This document shows positions 1-7,432 of a stretch of DNA of 64,000 bases, one piece after another. Below the pieces are notes generated by a model. It was not told the origin of the DNA. It ran no database searches and saw only the letters and a list, made by a program, of their open reading frames with translations. The position numbers were made by a program, and so were the translations under genes. Each line of letters opens with the position of its first letter. Within the stretch, counting starts at the first letter, position 1. Location: assembly GCF_041154455.1 (NCBI RefSeq), contig NZ_AP028664.1, positions 1,489,001-1,553,000 on the forward strand. Reading direction: 5' to 3'. The stretch is from Variovorax sp. V213 (GTDB lineage Bacteria > Pseudomonadota > Gammaproteobacteria > Burkholderiales > Burkholderiaceae_C).

Positions 1-1062
1 CGTGCCGCCCAGCACCGTGGACTGCAGTGCACCGATGGCTTCGAGCCGGGCCTGCGCCTCGCCGCGCTCGCGCCGGGGCGACAGCAGCCAGCGCTTCAGA
101 AGGCGGCTGCCCATGCCCGTCATGCAGGTGTCGAGCAGCGAGAACATCGTGGGCGAATCTTCGCCGCGCAGCGTCTGCACCAGCTCCAGGTTGCGCCGCG
201 TGGTGGGCGGCAGCTCGATCAGGTCGCCGTCGCGCTCCACCGAGAGGCGCTGCACATGCGAGAGGGCGCGGCCTTGCGTGTGCTCGGCGTAGCCGAGCAG
301 CGCAGCCGCCGCGGCATGCGCGTTGGAAAGCGATTCGGCATTCCAGGCGGCCAGGCTGTTGCTGCCCATCTGCTCGCTGAGCTTGCGTTCGCCCAGGCCG
401 CCGTCGAACTGCCAGGCCGGGCGGATCGAGAGCGTGAAAGGCGTGGCCGCGCGCGCGGCCTTCAGCCGCTGCTCGAAGGCCGGCGTGACCTCGGCGCTGT
501 AGAGCAGCTCGCTCGGCGCGATGCGCGCGATCCAGGCTTCGAGCGCGTCGGCCGGGCATTCGGCCAGCCGCAGCTCGGCCCCCGTGACGCTGAGCCAGGC
601 TAGCCCGCAGAAGTTGCGAGTGCCCGCATGCACTGCCAGCAGCAGCGATTCGCTCTTGTCGTTGAGCAGTTCCGAGTCGGTCAGCGTGCCGGGCGTGACG
701 ACCCGCACCACCTTGCGCTCCACCGGCCCCTTGCTGGCGCCGACCTCGCCCACCTGCTCGCAGATGGCGACCGATTCGCCGAGCTTGATGAGCCGCGCGA
801 GGTAGGTGTCGACCGCATGGAAGGGCACGCCGCACATCACCACCGGCTGGCCGGCCGACTGGCCGCGCTGGGTGAGCGTGATGTCGAGCAGGCGCGCGGC
901 CTTTTCGGCGTCGGCCCAGAACAGCTCGTAGAAATCGCCCATCCGGTAGAACAACAGGGTGTCCGGATGGTTCGCTTTGAGGCCCAGGTACTGCGCCATC
1001 ATCGGCGTATGCCCGGAGAAGTCGCTGGTCGAGGGGGAGGGTTGCGCAGTCGTCGTTTTCAC
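1..1062 (-). CDS. mutS: DNA mismatch repair protein MutS, N-terminal 354 residues (3' end outside window)
   Basis: MutS binds mismatches and small loops in newly replicated DNA and recruits MutL. The first 354 codons are present; the gene runs off the left edge, so the clamp, ATPase and dimerisation domains are not visible. The conserved HTPMMAQYL entry sequence and the mismatch-recognition motif G-D-F-Y-E-L-F (about residues 42-48, with the Phe-x-Glu that stacks on the mismatch) are intact. I chose the GTG at 1062 because the conserved His-Thr-Pro before the first internal ATG (1002) belongs to the family core; no clear ribosome-binding site precedes it. It is divergent from the gene at 1158. 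Confidence 0.96.
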   Translation of the reverse strand, partial: MKTTTAQPSPSTSDFSGHTPMMAQYLGLKANHPDTLLFYRMGDFYELFWADAEKAARLLDITLTQRGQSAGQPVVMCGVPFHAVDTYLARLIKLGESVAICEQVGEVGASKGPVERKVVRVVTPGTLTDSELLNDKSESLLLAVHAGTRNFCGLAWLSVTGAELRLAECPADALEAWIARIAPSELLYSAEVTPAFEQRLKAARAATPFTLSIRPAWQFDGGLGERKLSEQMGSNSLAAWNAESLSNAHAAAAALLGYAEHTQGRALSHVQRLSVERDGDLIELPPTTRRNLELVQTLRGEDSPTMFSLLDTCMTGMGSRLLKRWLLSPRRERGEAQARLEAIGALQSTVLGGT

Positions 1063-1157
1063 TCGGACGATTATCGGGGACGGCGGACGGCCCGGCCGGC
1101 GATCGGCGCCGCTCTAAAATCTGTCGGCGCGAACCCCGCGTGAAGAACAAGGCGCCC

Positions 1158-1784
1158 ATGGTCCACCCGGATGAATTCAAAGGCCCTGACGCAGACGCGC
1201 TGCCCGATACCGCGACCTTGCCCGCAGAACTCGCCGCGCTGTACCTCTGCATGTCGCCGGCCCAGCTCGCCGACCTGCGCAAATCGAGACGCCCGGATGG
1301 GCGAGCAGGCAACGGCCCGCCCATCATCAAGCCTGTGGAAAGCGCCACAAAGGGACCGAAAGACCCGGTGCTCTACGAACTCGGCACCTTGCGCGACTTT
1401 GCCAGGTCGCATGCCGCCCCGACGGCCTTCGACACCGCGTTGAACTCCGGCATGCTGGGCTGGGTGTCCGCCAAGCTGCCCTTCTTCGCCGAGCCCGAAC
1501 CCCGCGTCAAGCGCGGCCGTCGCGTGCTCATCGGCGGCGCCTGGGACCGGGCGGACCCCCTGCGCGAGCAACGCTTCAAGGAGCTGGCGAAGGGCCGCAT
1601 CCGCTTCACATCACTGACATGCGCCGAAGCCGCCGCGAGCCTGTGGGCCGATGTTGCAAGCCACGCTGAGTTCGCCGAAAAAGGACTCGCCCTGCTCAGG
1701 AGCGAGACGCAGGCCATCGAGGCTTCGCTGGCAGCCACCGGCCTCCTGGCCGCGGCTTCGAATCCGGATGCGGTGAAGACCTGA
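1158..1784 (+). CDS. hypothetical protein with excisionase-like HTH segment
   Basis: A 208-residue soluble protein that I do not recognise at full length. Residues about 20-80 follow the pattern of the HTH_17/AlpA-like domain: a Leu-rich helix with Met-Ser-Pro before the second helix, a G-P-P-I-I-K-P turn, then Leu-Tyr-Glu-Leu-x-x-Leu. That pattern is seen in excisionases and small DNA-binding regulators, so DNA binding is an inference. The rest has no signal peptide or membrane segment. The ATG at 1158 follows AAGG by five bases; a GTG at 1140 is an alternative. It precedes corA by 33 bases and could be co-transcribed with it, but no shared function is evident. Confidence 0.7.
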   Translation: MVHPDEFKGPDADALPDTATLPAELAALYLCMSPAQLADLRKSRRPDGRAGNGPPIIKPVESATKGPKDPVLYELGTLRDFARSHAAPTAFDTALNSGMLGWVSAKLPFFAEPEPRVKRGRRVLIGGAWDRADPLREQRFKELAKGRIRFTSLTCAEAAASLWADVASHAEFAEKGLALLRSETQAIEASLAATGLLAAASNPDAVKT

Positions 1785-1817
1785 GCCCACATCCAGCCTG
1801 ACCATGGACGAGTACCG

Positions 1818-2795
1818 ATGCTGATCAACTGCGTTGCCTATGAAAACGGCGCCAAGCTCGCCGATATTCCGGTGGAGGACATCAGCGAATACATCATCCG
1901 GCCCGGCTGCTTCGTCTGGGTGGCGCTCGCCGATGCCACGCCGGAAGAGCTGGCCCAGATGCAGGAGGAGTTCAGCCTGCATCCGCTGGCCGTGGAAGAT
2001 GCCCACCACGGCCACCAGCGGCCCAAGGTGGAGGAATATGGCGACTCGCTCTTCGTGGTGATGCACCTGGTCGAGCCCGCCCCAGAGGGCGAGCATTGGG
2101 TGAACGTTGGAGAGGTCAACGTGTTCGTGGGCAAGAACTACGTGCTCTCGGTGCGCAACCGCAGCAAGCGCGGCTTTCTGGGCGTGCGCGAGCGCTGCGA
2201 GCGCGAGCCCGAATTGCTGCGCAACGGTGCGGGCTTCGTGCTCTACGCGCTGATGGATGCGGTGGTCGACCGCTACTTTCCGGTCATCGACGCGCTCGAG
2301 GTGGAGCTGGAATTCATCGAGCAGCAGATCTTCACGCAAGGCGGCGCGGCCCGCGACAAGATCAAGCAACTGTACGACCTGAAGCGGCGCAGCTTGATTC
2401 TCAAGCGCGCGGTGGCTCCGCTGGTGGAGGCGGCCGGCAAGCTGCACGGCGGACGCGTGCCGCAGATCTGCGTCACATCGCAGGAATATTTTCGCGACGT
2501 GGCCGACCACCTGGGGCGGATCAACGGCTCCATCGACGCCATGCGCGACACCATCGGCACCGCCATTTCGGTGAACCTTTCGATGGTCACCATCGAAGAG
2601 AGCGAAGTGACCAAGCGGCTTGCCGCCTGGGCCAGCATCTTTGCGGTGTGCACCGCGTTCGCGGGCATCTGGGGCATGAACTTCGAGCACATGCCCGAGC
2701 TGAAATTGCGCTATGGGTATGCGGCGGCGCTGGCGCTGATGGGCGGCACCTGCAGCTACCTCTATTACCGGTTCAGGCGAGCCGGCTGGCTCTGA
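1818..2795 (+). CDS. corA: CorA family magnesium/divalent cation transporter
   Basis: CorA forms a pentameric inner-membrane channel for Mg2+ (also Co2+ and Ni2+), with a large N-terminal cytoplasmic domain and two C-terminal membrane helices. The 325-residue protein has the signature G-M-N at about 286-288, directly after the first helix (about 266-285) and followed by the periplasmic loop residues F-E-H-M-P-E-L, then a second helix (about 299-318) and a short basic tail. Length and layout are standard. The gene ends just before a large palindromic repeat (2811-2925) shared with the convergent siderophore-interacting gene. Confidence 0.95.
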   Translation: MLINCVAYENGAKLADIPVEDISEYIIRPGCFVWVALADATPEELAQMQEEFSLHPLAVEDAHHGHQRPKVEEYGDSLFVVMHLVEPAPEGEHWVNVGEVNVFVGKNYVLSVRNRSKRGFLGVRERCEREPELLRNGAGFVLYALMDAVVDRYFPVIDALEVELEFIEQQIFTQGGAARDKIKQLYDLKRRSLILKRAVAPLVEAAGKLHGGRVPQICVTSQEYFRDVADHLGRINGSIDAMRDTIGTAISVNLSMVTIEESEVTKRLAAWASIFAVCTAFAGIWGMNFEHMPELKLRYGYAAALALMGGTCSYLYYRFRRAGWL

Positions 2796-2810
2796 ACCTT
2801 ATTTATTTCT

Positions 2811-2925
2811 TTCTCCCTCCCCTTCCGGGGGAGGGCCGGGGTGGGGCAAGCGGCGCACCGAGCACCAAGGCCCTTCCATCGGCCGTGTGCCCCCATCCCA
2901 ACCTTCCCCCGGAGGGGGAAGGAGC
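2811..2925. repeat. GC-rich palindromic intergenic repeat, likely bidirectional terminator
   Basis: Two arms, about 2811-2850 and 2890-2925, are near-inverted copies of each other: CTCCCTCCCCTTCCGGGGGA on the left and CCTTCCCCCGGAGGGGGAAG on the right, each with its own internal dyad, separated by about 40 bases. Elements of this kind are scattered through Comamonadaceae genomes between convergent genes (family knowledge from memory). Here it sits between the stops of corA and the siderophore-interacting gene, so transcription termination for both is the likely effect. Confidence 0.75.
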
Positions 2926-2933
2926 AACGCGGG

Positions 2934-3782
2934 TTACTCGTCGTGCGTGTCGTGCGTGGCGACCGCGCCGCGCCGCCAGTAGCCCGAGGCGCGAACCCAT
3001 TTCGGGTTGGCGCCGCGCTCGCCCACCAGGTGCGCGCGCAATGCCTTCGCAATCGCCGATTCGCAGCCCACCCATGCATGAAAGTCGCCGGCAGGCAGCT
3101 TCATCGCCTCGAGCGCATCGACCAGCACGGGGCTTACCCCCGGCTCGGCGCCGTTGCGGTGCACCCACCGAAGCGTGAGCTCGGTCTGCGTCTCGAACGG
3201 AATATGGTCGGCTTCGCTGTCGACCTCTGCCAGCACCACCACCCGCGCGCCGGCCGGCAGCTCGGCCAGGCGCCGTGCGATGGCGGGCAGGGCGGTGTCG
3301 TCGCCGATCAGCAGGTGCCAGTCGAACTCGGTCGGCACGATGAACGAACCGCGCGGGCCGCCGACGCCCAGAACATCGCCGGGCTTTGCCTGCTCGGCCC
3401 ATTGCGTGGCGGGGCCGGCCTCGTGCAGCGCGAAGTCGATTTCGAGCGTGTTGGCCTTGGCGTCGTAGCGGCGCGGCGTGTAGTCGCGCATGGTCGGGCG
3501 GCCGCTCGCGGGCCAGACCGGACCGTCCGGGCCGACAGCCGGAAGCGTGAGCTGGCCGGTTGCGGCATCGGGGAAGAAGATCTTCGAGTGGTCGTCGAAG
3601 CCCAGGCTCGTGAAACCCGCAAGGTCGTCGCCCGTCAGCGTGACGCGGATCAGGTGCGGCGTGATGCGCTGCACGGTTTTTACCGTGAGCCGGCGAAAGC
3701 GAAGCTCGTGGCGCACGCGGCGCGGCGTGCGGTCAGGCGTGTGGGAAGGTGAAGAAGCTGTAGTGGTGGTGAAGTCGGTCAT
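2934..3782 (-). CDS. siderophore-interacting protein (FAD/NADPH ferric-siderophore reductase)
   Basis: A 282-residue cytoplasmic flavoprotein of the SIP/ViuB/YqjH family, which releases iron from imported siderophores by reducing Fe(III). The FAD-binding signature R-D-Y-T-P-R-R-Y-D lies at about 99-107 and a second conserved stretch G-G-P-R-G-S-F at about 141-147; the C-terminal half is the NAD(P)-binding SIP domain, ending with a Trp-rich G-Y-W-R-R. It lies 19 bases downstream of a PadR regulator with a His-rich N-terminus. That pair matches the E. coli yqjI-yqjH arrangement, in which the PadR protein controls the reductase. Co-transcription with the regulator and control from the palindrome at 4447-4470 are inferred. 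Confidence 0.92.
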   Translation of the reverse strand: MTDFTTTTASSPSHTPDRTPRRVRHELRFRRLTVKTVQRITPHLIRVTLTGDDLAGFTSLGFDDHSKIFFPDAATGQLTLPAVGPDGPVWPASGRPTMRDYTPRRYDAKANTLEIDFALHEAGPATQWAEQAKPGDVLGVGGPRGSFIVPTEFDWHLLIGDDTALPAIARRLAELPAGARVVVLAEVDSEADHIPFETQTELTLRWVHRNGAEPGVSPVLVDALEAMKLPAGDFHAWVGCESAIAKALRAHLVGERGANPKWVRASGYWRRGAVATHDTHDE

Positions 3783-3801
3783 GTCAAAAGAAGAAGTTCG
3801 G

Positions 3802-4416
3802 TCAGATGCGCTCTAACTGTTGTGCGGCGCTGTCGAGCACCGCGGCGAAATCGTGGGCTTGTTGTTCGGTGAGGGGTGTGCCCGAGAGGCGCATGCGCAT
3901 GGCGAGCTTGAGGTTCTCGATGGCGCGCGTGACCTGCGGCGGGCGCCCGCCGCGCGGGCCGGCGCCGTCGACGCCGCCGTTCATGCGGGCCATCATGGCG
4001 TCGGCCGTGTCGCGGTTGGCGGCTAGAAACTCCTGGCCGCCGGGGGTGATGCTGTAGCGCTTGCGCCCGCCGGTGTCGGCCGTTTCCACGCTGAGGTAGC
4101 CCATTTCTTCGAGCAGCGTGAGCGTGGGGTAGACCACGCCGGGGCTCGGCGCGTAGCTCCCGCCCAGCCGGTCTTCGATCGCCTTGATGAGTTCGTAGCC
4201 GTGAGCCGGCTTGTCGGCGATGAGCTGCAAAAGCACGAAGCGCAGGCCGCCATGGCCGAACACCCGCCCGCCGCCGCGTCCGCCGCGGCCTCCTGCGTGC
4301 ATGCGCTCTTCACCGCCATGGCGGGGGGCGCAGCCGCCGGAGAGGCCGTCTTCGTGCTCGCCGCGGGGGGAGTGGCAGTGGTGATGGTGGTGGTGGCCGA
4401 AGTGGAAATGTCTCAT
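3802..4416 (-). CDS. PadR family regulator with His-rich metal-binding N-terminus (YqjI-like)
   Basis: A 204-residue regulator. Residues 3-15 are almost all histidine with one Cys (six consecutive His at 8-13, then Cys-His), followed by a Gly/Arg-rich linker; the PadR winged helix starts near residue 56 and contains the family motif P-S-P-G-V-V-Y-P-T-L at about 90-99. This design is that of E. coli YqjI, a metal-responsive repressor of an iron-siderophore reductase, and the next gene here is such a reductase. The ATG at 4416 is preferred over 4425 because AGAAGG lies nine bases before it. A near-perfect 24-base palindrome sits upstream at 4447-4470. Metal sensing is inferred from the His cluster. 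Confidence 0.9.
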   Translation of the reverse strand: MRHFHFGHHHHHHCHSPRGEHEDGLSGGCAPRHGGEERMHAGGRGGRGGGRVFGHGGLRFVLLQLIADKPAHGYELIKAIEDRLGGSYAPSPGVVYPTLTLLEEMGYLSVETADTGGRKRYSITPGGQEFLAANRDTADAMMARMNGGVDGAGPRGGRPPQVTRAIENLKLAMRMRLSGTPLTEQQAHDFAAVLDSAAQQLERI

Positions 4417-4446
4417 GATGGGCATCCTTCTCGATGTGTATCGGAA

Positions 4447-4470
4447 TTATTTTAGATATATCTAGAATAA
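4447..4470. promoter_or_regulatory. 24-bp AT-rich palindrome, probable PadR operator
   Basis: The sequence TAGATATATCTA (4453-4464) is a perfect 12-base palindrome. It extends outward to 4447-4470 with only one mismatched pair (4452/4465). It is a conspicuous AT-rich island in about 65-70% GC DNA and lies 30 bases upstream of the PadR start. PadR proteins bind such dyads as dimers, so autoregulation of the padR/reductase operon is the natural reading. The function is inferred. Confidence 0.7.
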
Positions 4471-4505
4471 AGTCAAACCGATACGCATCCGGACGCCCGC
4501 GCTCG

Positions 4506-5396
4506 TCAGGGGCCGGGCGCCTCTCCCACGGCCACGAAGCGCCGCTGCCGCATCCATTTGGTCGCCACCCATTTTTCTCCGCGAACGACAAGCCCGCCCG
4601 CATGCAGCGATGCGTGGTCGACCTGCCCGAGGCTGTTGCAGTACTCGAAGTACACCGCGCTGCCGCGTTGCGGCGACACTGACCACCCGGTTTCCGGGAA
4701 CACCGTTTCGCCGCCTTCTTCCACCTCGTTGAGGTAGCCCACGAGCGTGCTCACGCGCTGGCCGCTGCGTTGCAGCGAGGCCTGGTTGGCCGCATTCGAC
4801 GGCACCAGGAAATCGTAATGCGGCATGCTCTGCGCCCCGGCCGGGTAGTGCAGCACCTGCAGGCCCTCGCCGTTTTCCACCGGCAGGTTCATGAGTTCGG
4901 ACAGGCGCTCGTCGAGCCGCGCGATGAAGGCGTTTTCGCGCAGCCGGAAGAACATGCCCAGGCTGCTGCGCTGTTCGCCCACGCGGTCGCGTCCGGTCAG
5001 CGGATCGACGGTGGTCGAGGGCGCCAGCCGCGGCTTGGCCAGGGCCATCAGTTCTTCGCATTCCTCGGCACTGAACACATCGTTCAGCACCGCCAAGGCC
5101 GGCTGCGCCGCGCGCGCCACCACGCGCACGAGCCGGTCCGCCGTTCGGATCGACGTGCCCGGCGGCAGCCGCGACGCCTCGTGTTCATAGGCCGGCGCCA
5201 CCGTCACGGAATCGGTCGGCACGGGGCTTCCGGTGCGCAGCGCGAAGACAAAGGCATCGACGATGGCCTTGGCCGCATCAGGGGGCATGTCCTGCGCGCG
5301 CATGGCCGCCACCACCTGCGCGGGCGTGCACCCCTGGCGCAGGTTGTGCAGCACCCAGTCGCTCAGCGCGGGCGAGAAACGCAGCACGGCATCCAT
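4506..5396 (-). CDS. 2-oxoglutarate/Fe(II)-dependent prolyl 4-hydroxylase-like oxygenase
   Basis: A 296-residue protein whose C-terminal half is a P4Hc-type jelly roll. The iron ligands are visible as H193-x-D195 (in P-H-Y-D-F) and H265 (in S-L-H-A-G), and K275 (G-E-K-W) is placed to bind the 2-oxoglutarate carboxylate; all four are in canonical order. The N-terminal about 100 residues form a helical segment (A-Q-V-V-A-A-M type) commonly found in bacterial members. No signal peptide is present, so it is cytosolic. The protein substrate cannot be predicted. It lies four bases downstream of the lipoprotein gene on the same strand. Confidence 0.9.
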   Translation of the reverse strand: MDAVLRFSPALSDWVLHNLRQGCTPAQVVAAMRAQDMPPDAAKAIVDAFVFALRTGSPVPTDSVTVAPAYEHEASRLPPGTSIRTADRLVRVVARAAQPALAVLNDVFSAEECEELMALAKPRLAPSTTVDPLTGRDRVGEQRSSLGMFFRLRENAFIARLDERLSELMNLPVENGEGLQVLHYPAGAQSMPHYDFLVPSNAANQASLQRSGQRVSTLVGYLNEVEEGGETVFPETGWSVSPQRGSAVYFEYCNSLGQVDHASLHAGGLVVRGEKWVATKWMRQRRFVAVGEAPGP

Positions 5397-5400
5397 CGGC

Positions 5401-6015
5401 TCAGACGCCCTCCGGAACCCAGCCGGTTTGCGTGCGCTTGAAGTTCTGCTTCAGTTGCATCGTGCCGGCTCCGCGCACCACGCGATCCATCATCGGAAAA
5501 GCCTTCTGCACGCCGGCATCGCCGGTCCACGGCGCCGCGTCGATCTTGTAGGTGTAGGTGACGACGACGGCGGACGCATCCTTGCCGTCCTTCCGCGCTT
5601 CCCAGCCCACGACCTTGTCGAGCGCCAGGTGGGCAGCGCAGAAGTCCCCCTGTGTTTCGCGCGTGCGGAAGTATTTTTTTCCTTCTTCGGTCAGCGCATA
5701 GCGCGTGACGGCGATCTCGGTGGGCTGTTCGCCTTCCCTGGCGTCCTGCACCTTGGCTGCGGATGCGCTCACCAGACCGACGTGCTCGAGCACCGGCATC
5801 TGCACCGCGTTGCGCGAGCGGGTGCCTGCTTCCCGCTGCGGCACGTCGATGGGCCACTGTGTCTTGCCCAGGCACAGGTCGCCCTTCGTCGCCAGGTAGG
5901 CGTTCATCGCGGCCGTCAGGTTCTGCAGATTGGCTTCGTGCTGCTGCGGGCCGCAACCGGCGAGCACGGCCAGCGCAACGGCGCCCAGCACCGTGGAGAT
6001 TTTTTCGTTGTTCAT
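5401..6015 (-). CDS. lipoprotein of unknown function
   Basis: A 204-residue protein starting with a lipoprotein signal peptide; the lipobox L-A-G-C places the lipidated cysteine at residue 21. The mature part shows no domain I recognise. It has two cysteines (in D-L-C-L and D-F-C-A-A) that could form a disulfide. I chose the ATG at 6015 because it gives a clean signal peptide; a longer frame from 6084 would overlap the upstream peroxidase gene. It is the last of three lipoprotein genes in a row on this strand and the stop is followed closely by the oxygenase gene. Confidence 0.75.
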   Translation of the reverse strand: MNNEKISTVLGAVALAVLAGCGPQQHEANLQNLTAAMNAYLATKGDLCLGKTQWPIDVPQREAGTRSRNAVQMPVLEHVGLVSASAAKVQDAREGEQPTEIAVTRYALTEEGKKYFRTRETQGDFCAAHLALDKVVGWEARKDGKDASAVVVTYTYKIDAAPWTGDAGVQKAFPMMDRVVRGAGTMQLKQNFKRTQTGWVPEGV

Positions 6016-6031
6016 GGGAAGTGAGAAGGAA

Positions 6032-7432
6032 TCAATTGACGCATGCACCCGGCTTCGTGGGGGTCGCGGGTTTCGTGTCCGCATCGCTCAAGGTGTTCAG
6101 GAAGCAGATCAGGTCGGCCATGTCCTGTTCGGACATGGGAGGCGCCGAGCCCGCGGCACGGCCGTCCATCGGCAACTGGGTATCGATGTTCGGCGCGTAG
6201 GCCGCTGGCAGGTCGTCGTACTTCTGGACCTTGCCGCCCGTGTACTGCGTAGTGACGAGGCCGTAGCCCGGAAAGCCGGGGTCGTTCTTCGCCTTGGGCG
6301 TGCCGCCCACGGTGGGATACCAGAGCTCGGGCTGCGTGTCGCGCGTGTTGTAGAAGCGGATGACCTGTTCCAGCGAATGCATCACGCCGTTGTGGAAGAA
6401 GGCGGTGCGCGTCGCCACGTTGCGCAGGGTGGGCGCCTTGAACATGCCGCAGAAGCTGTTCGCGGCATTGGGCGCGGCCGGCGCATGGTCGGTGCGCAGC
6501 GGGCCGCACACCCCCATGTCGAAATACTGGACGTTGTTGTTGGCGGGAATGCCGGCGTTGCGCGGCACGCCGATCGCCTCGTAGGAGAAGTCGGTGAACA
6601 GTGCCGAACTGCCGTTGAGGCCCGCGCCCTGGTAGTGGCACGACGCGCAGTTGCCCGTGGCCGGATTGGCGAACACCTTCAGGCCGCGCGCTTCCGCCGG
6701 CGTGAGCGCACCGCCGATCTTGTTGCCCGCGTACAGGTCGAACTTGCTGCTGTACGGATGAAAGCTCTTGTCCTCGAGCTGGTAGGCCTGCAAGGACAGC
6801 AGTGCATTGGCAAACGCGGCGTCGCTGTCGTCGAACACCTTCGCACCGAAGGCCTTGACCAAGAGCGGCGCGTAGTCGGCGGCCTGCAGCTTCTTCACCA
6901 CGTCCGCGCTGCTGGCGTTGGCCATCTCGATCGGGTCGAGCAGCGGAATGCGGGCCTGCGCGGCCAGCGTGTCGGCGCGGCCGTCGGCGGTGAATCCGCC
7001 GCCCGGGCCCGGCACGCTGATGCCGTCCGGGTTGTCCAGCAGGTCGGCGTAGGGCGGGGTGATGTCCTTGTAGCGCAGCGAAGGCACGGCACGCAGGCCG
7101 GCCAGGTCCATGTGCGCGCCGCCGAGCTGCACCGAAAGATCGTTGGCCGGCGCATGCGCATGCGCCGGGTCGTGGCAGCTGGCACAGGACATGGCGCCGG
7201 AGCCCGAGAGGTTCTTGTCGAAGAACATCTTCTGGCCCACCTGCGCCGCGAGGCTCAGCGTGCTGGACGATGCGGGTGCCGCCGTCGGCGATGCGGGTGC
7301 GCCCGCCGTGGCGGCCGTGGCCGTGCCCGTGCCCGGCAGCGCGACGGCAGGGCCGCTGCCATTGCCGCCGCTGCCGCCGCATGCGACGACGAGCATCGCG
7401 CCTGCGATGCCCGCCGCACCGAGCGCCCTCAT
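6032..7432 (-). CDS. di-haem cytochrome c peroxidase family lipoprotein
   Basis: A 466-residue exported protein with two C-A-S-C-H haem c attachment motifs (83-87 and 262-266), the spacing expected for the CcpA/MauG superfamily. Bacterial CCPs reduce peroxide in the periplasm; MauG-type relatives oxidise protein residues. The N-terminus is a lipoprotein signal ending at Cys18, followed by a low-complexity Gly/Ala/Pro/Thr linker of about 40 residues, so it is probably membrane-anchored. Its ATG overlaps the TGA of the upstream phosphoesterase gene by four bases, implying translational coupling. The peroxidase substrate and electron donor are not evident. Confidence 0.9.
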   Translation of the reverse strand: MRALGAAGIAGAMLVVACGGSGGNGSGPAVALPGTGTATAATAGAPASPTAAPASSSTLSLAAQVGQKMFFDKNLSGSGAMSCASCHDPAHAHAPANDLSVQLGGAHMDLAGLRAVPSLRYKDITPPYADLLDNPDGISVPGPGGGFTADGRADTLAAQARIPLLDPIEMANASSADVVKKLQAADYAPLLVKAFGAKVFDDSDAAFANALLSLQAYQLEDKSFHPYSSKFDLYAGNKIGGALTPAEARGLKVFANPATGNCASCHYQGAGLNGSSALFTDFSYEAIGVPRNAGIPANNNVQYFDMGVCGPLRTDHAPAAPNAANSFCGMFKAPTLRNVATRTAFFHNGVMHSLEQVIRFYNTRDTQPELWYPTVGGTPKAKNDPGFPGYGLVTTQYTGGKVQKYDDLPAAYAPNIDTQLPMDGRAAGSAPPMSEQDMADLICFLNTLSDADTKPATPTKPGACVN

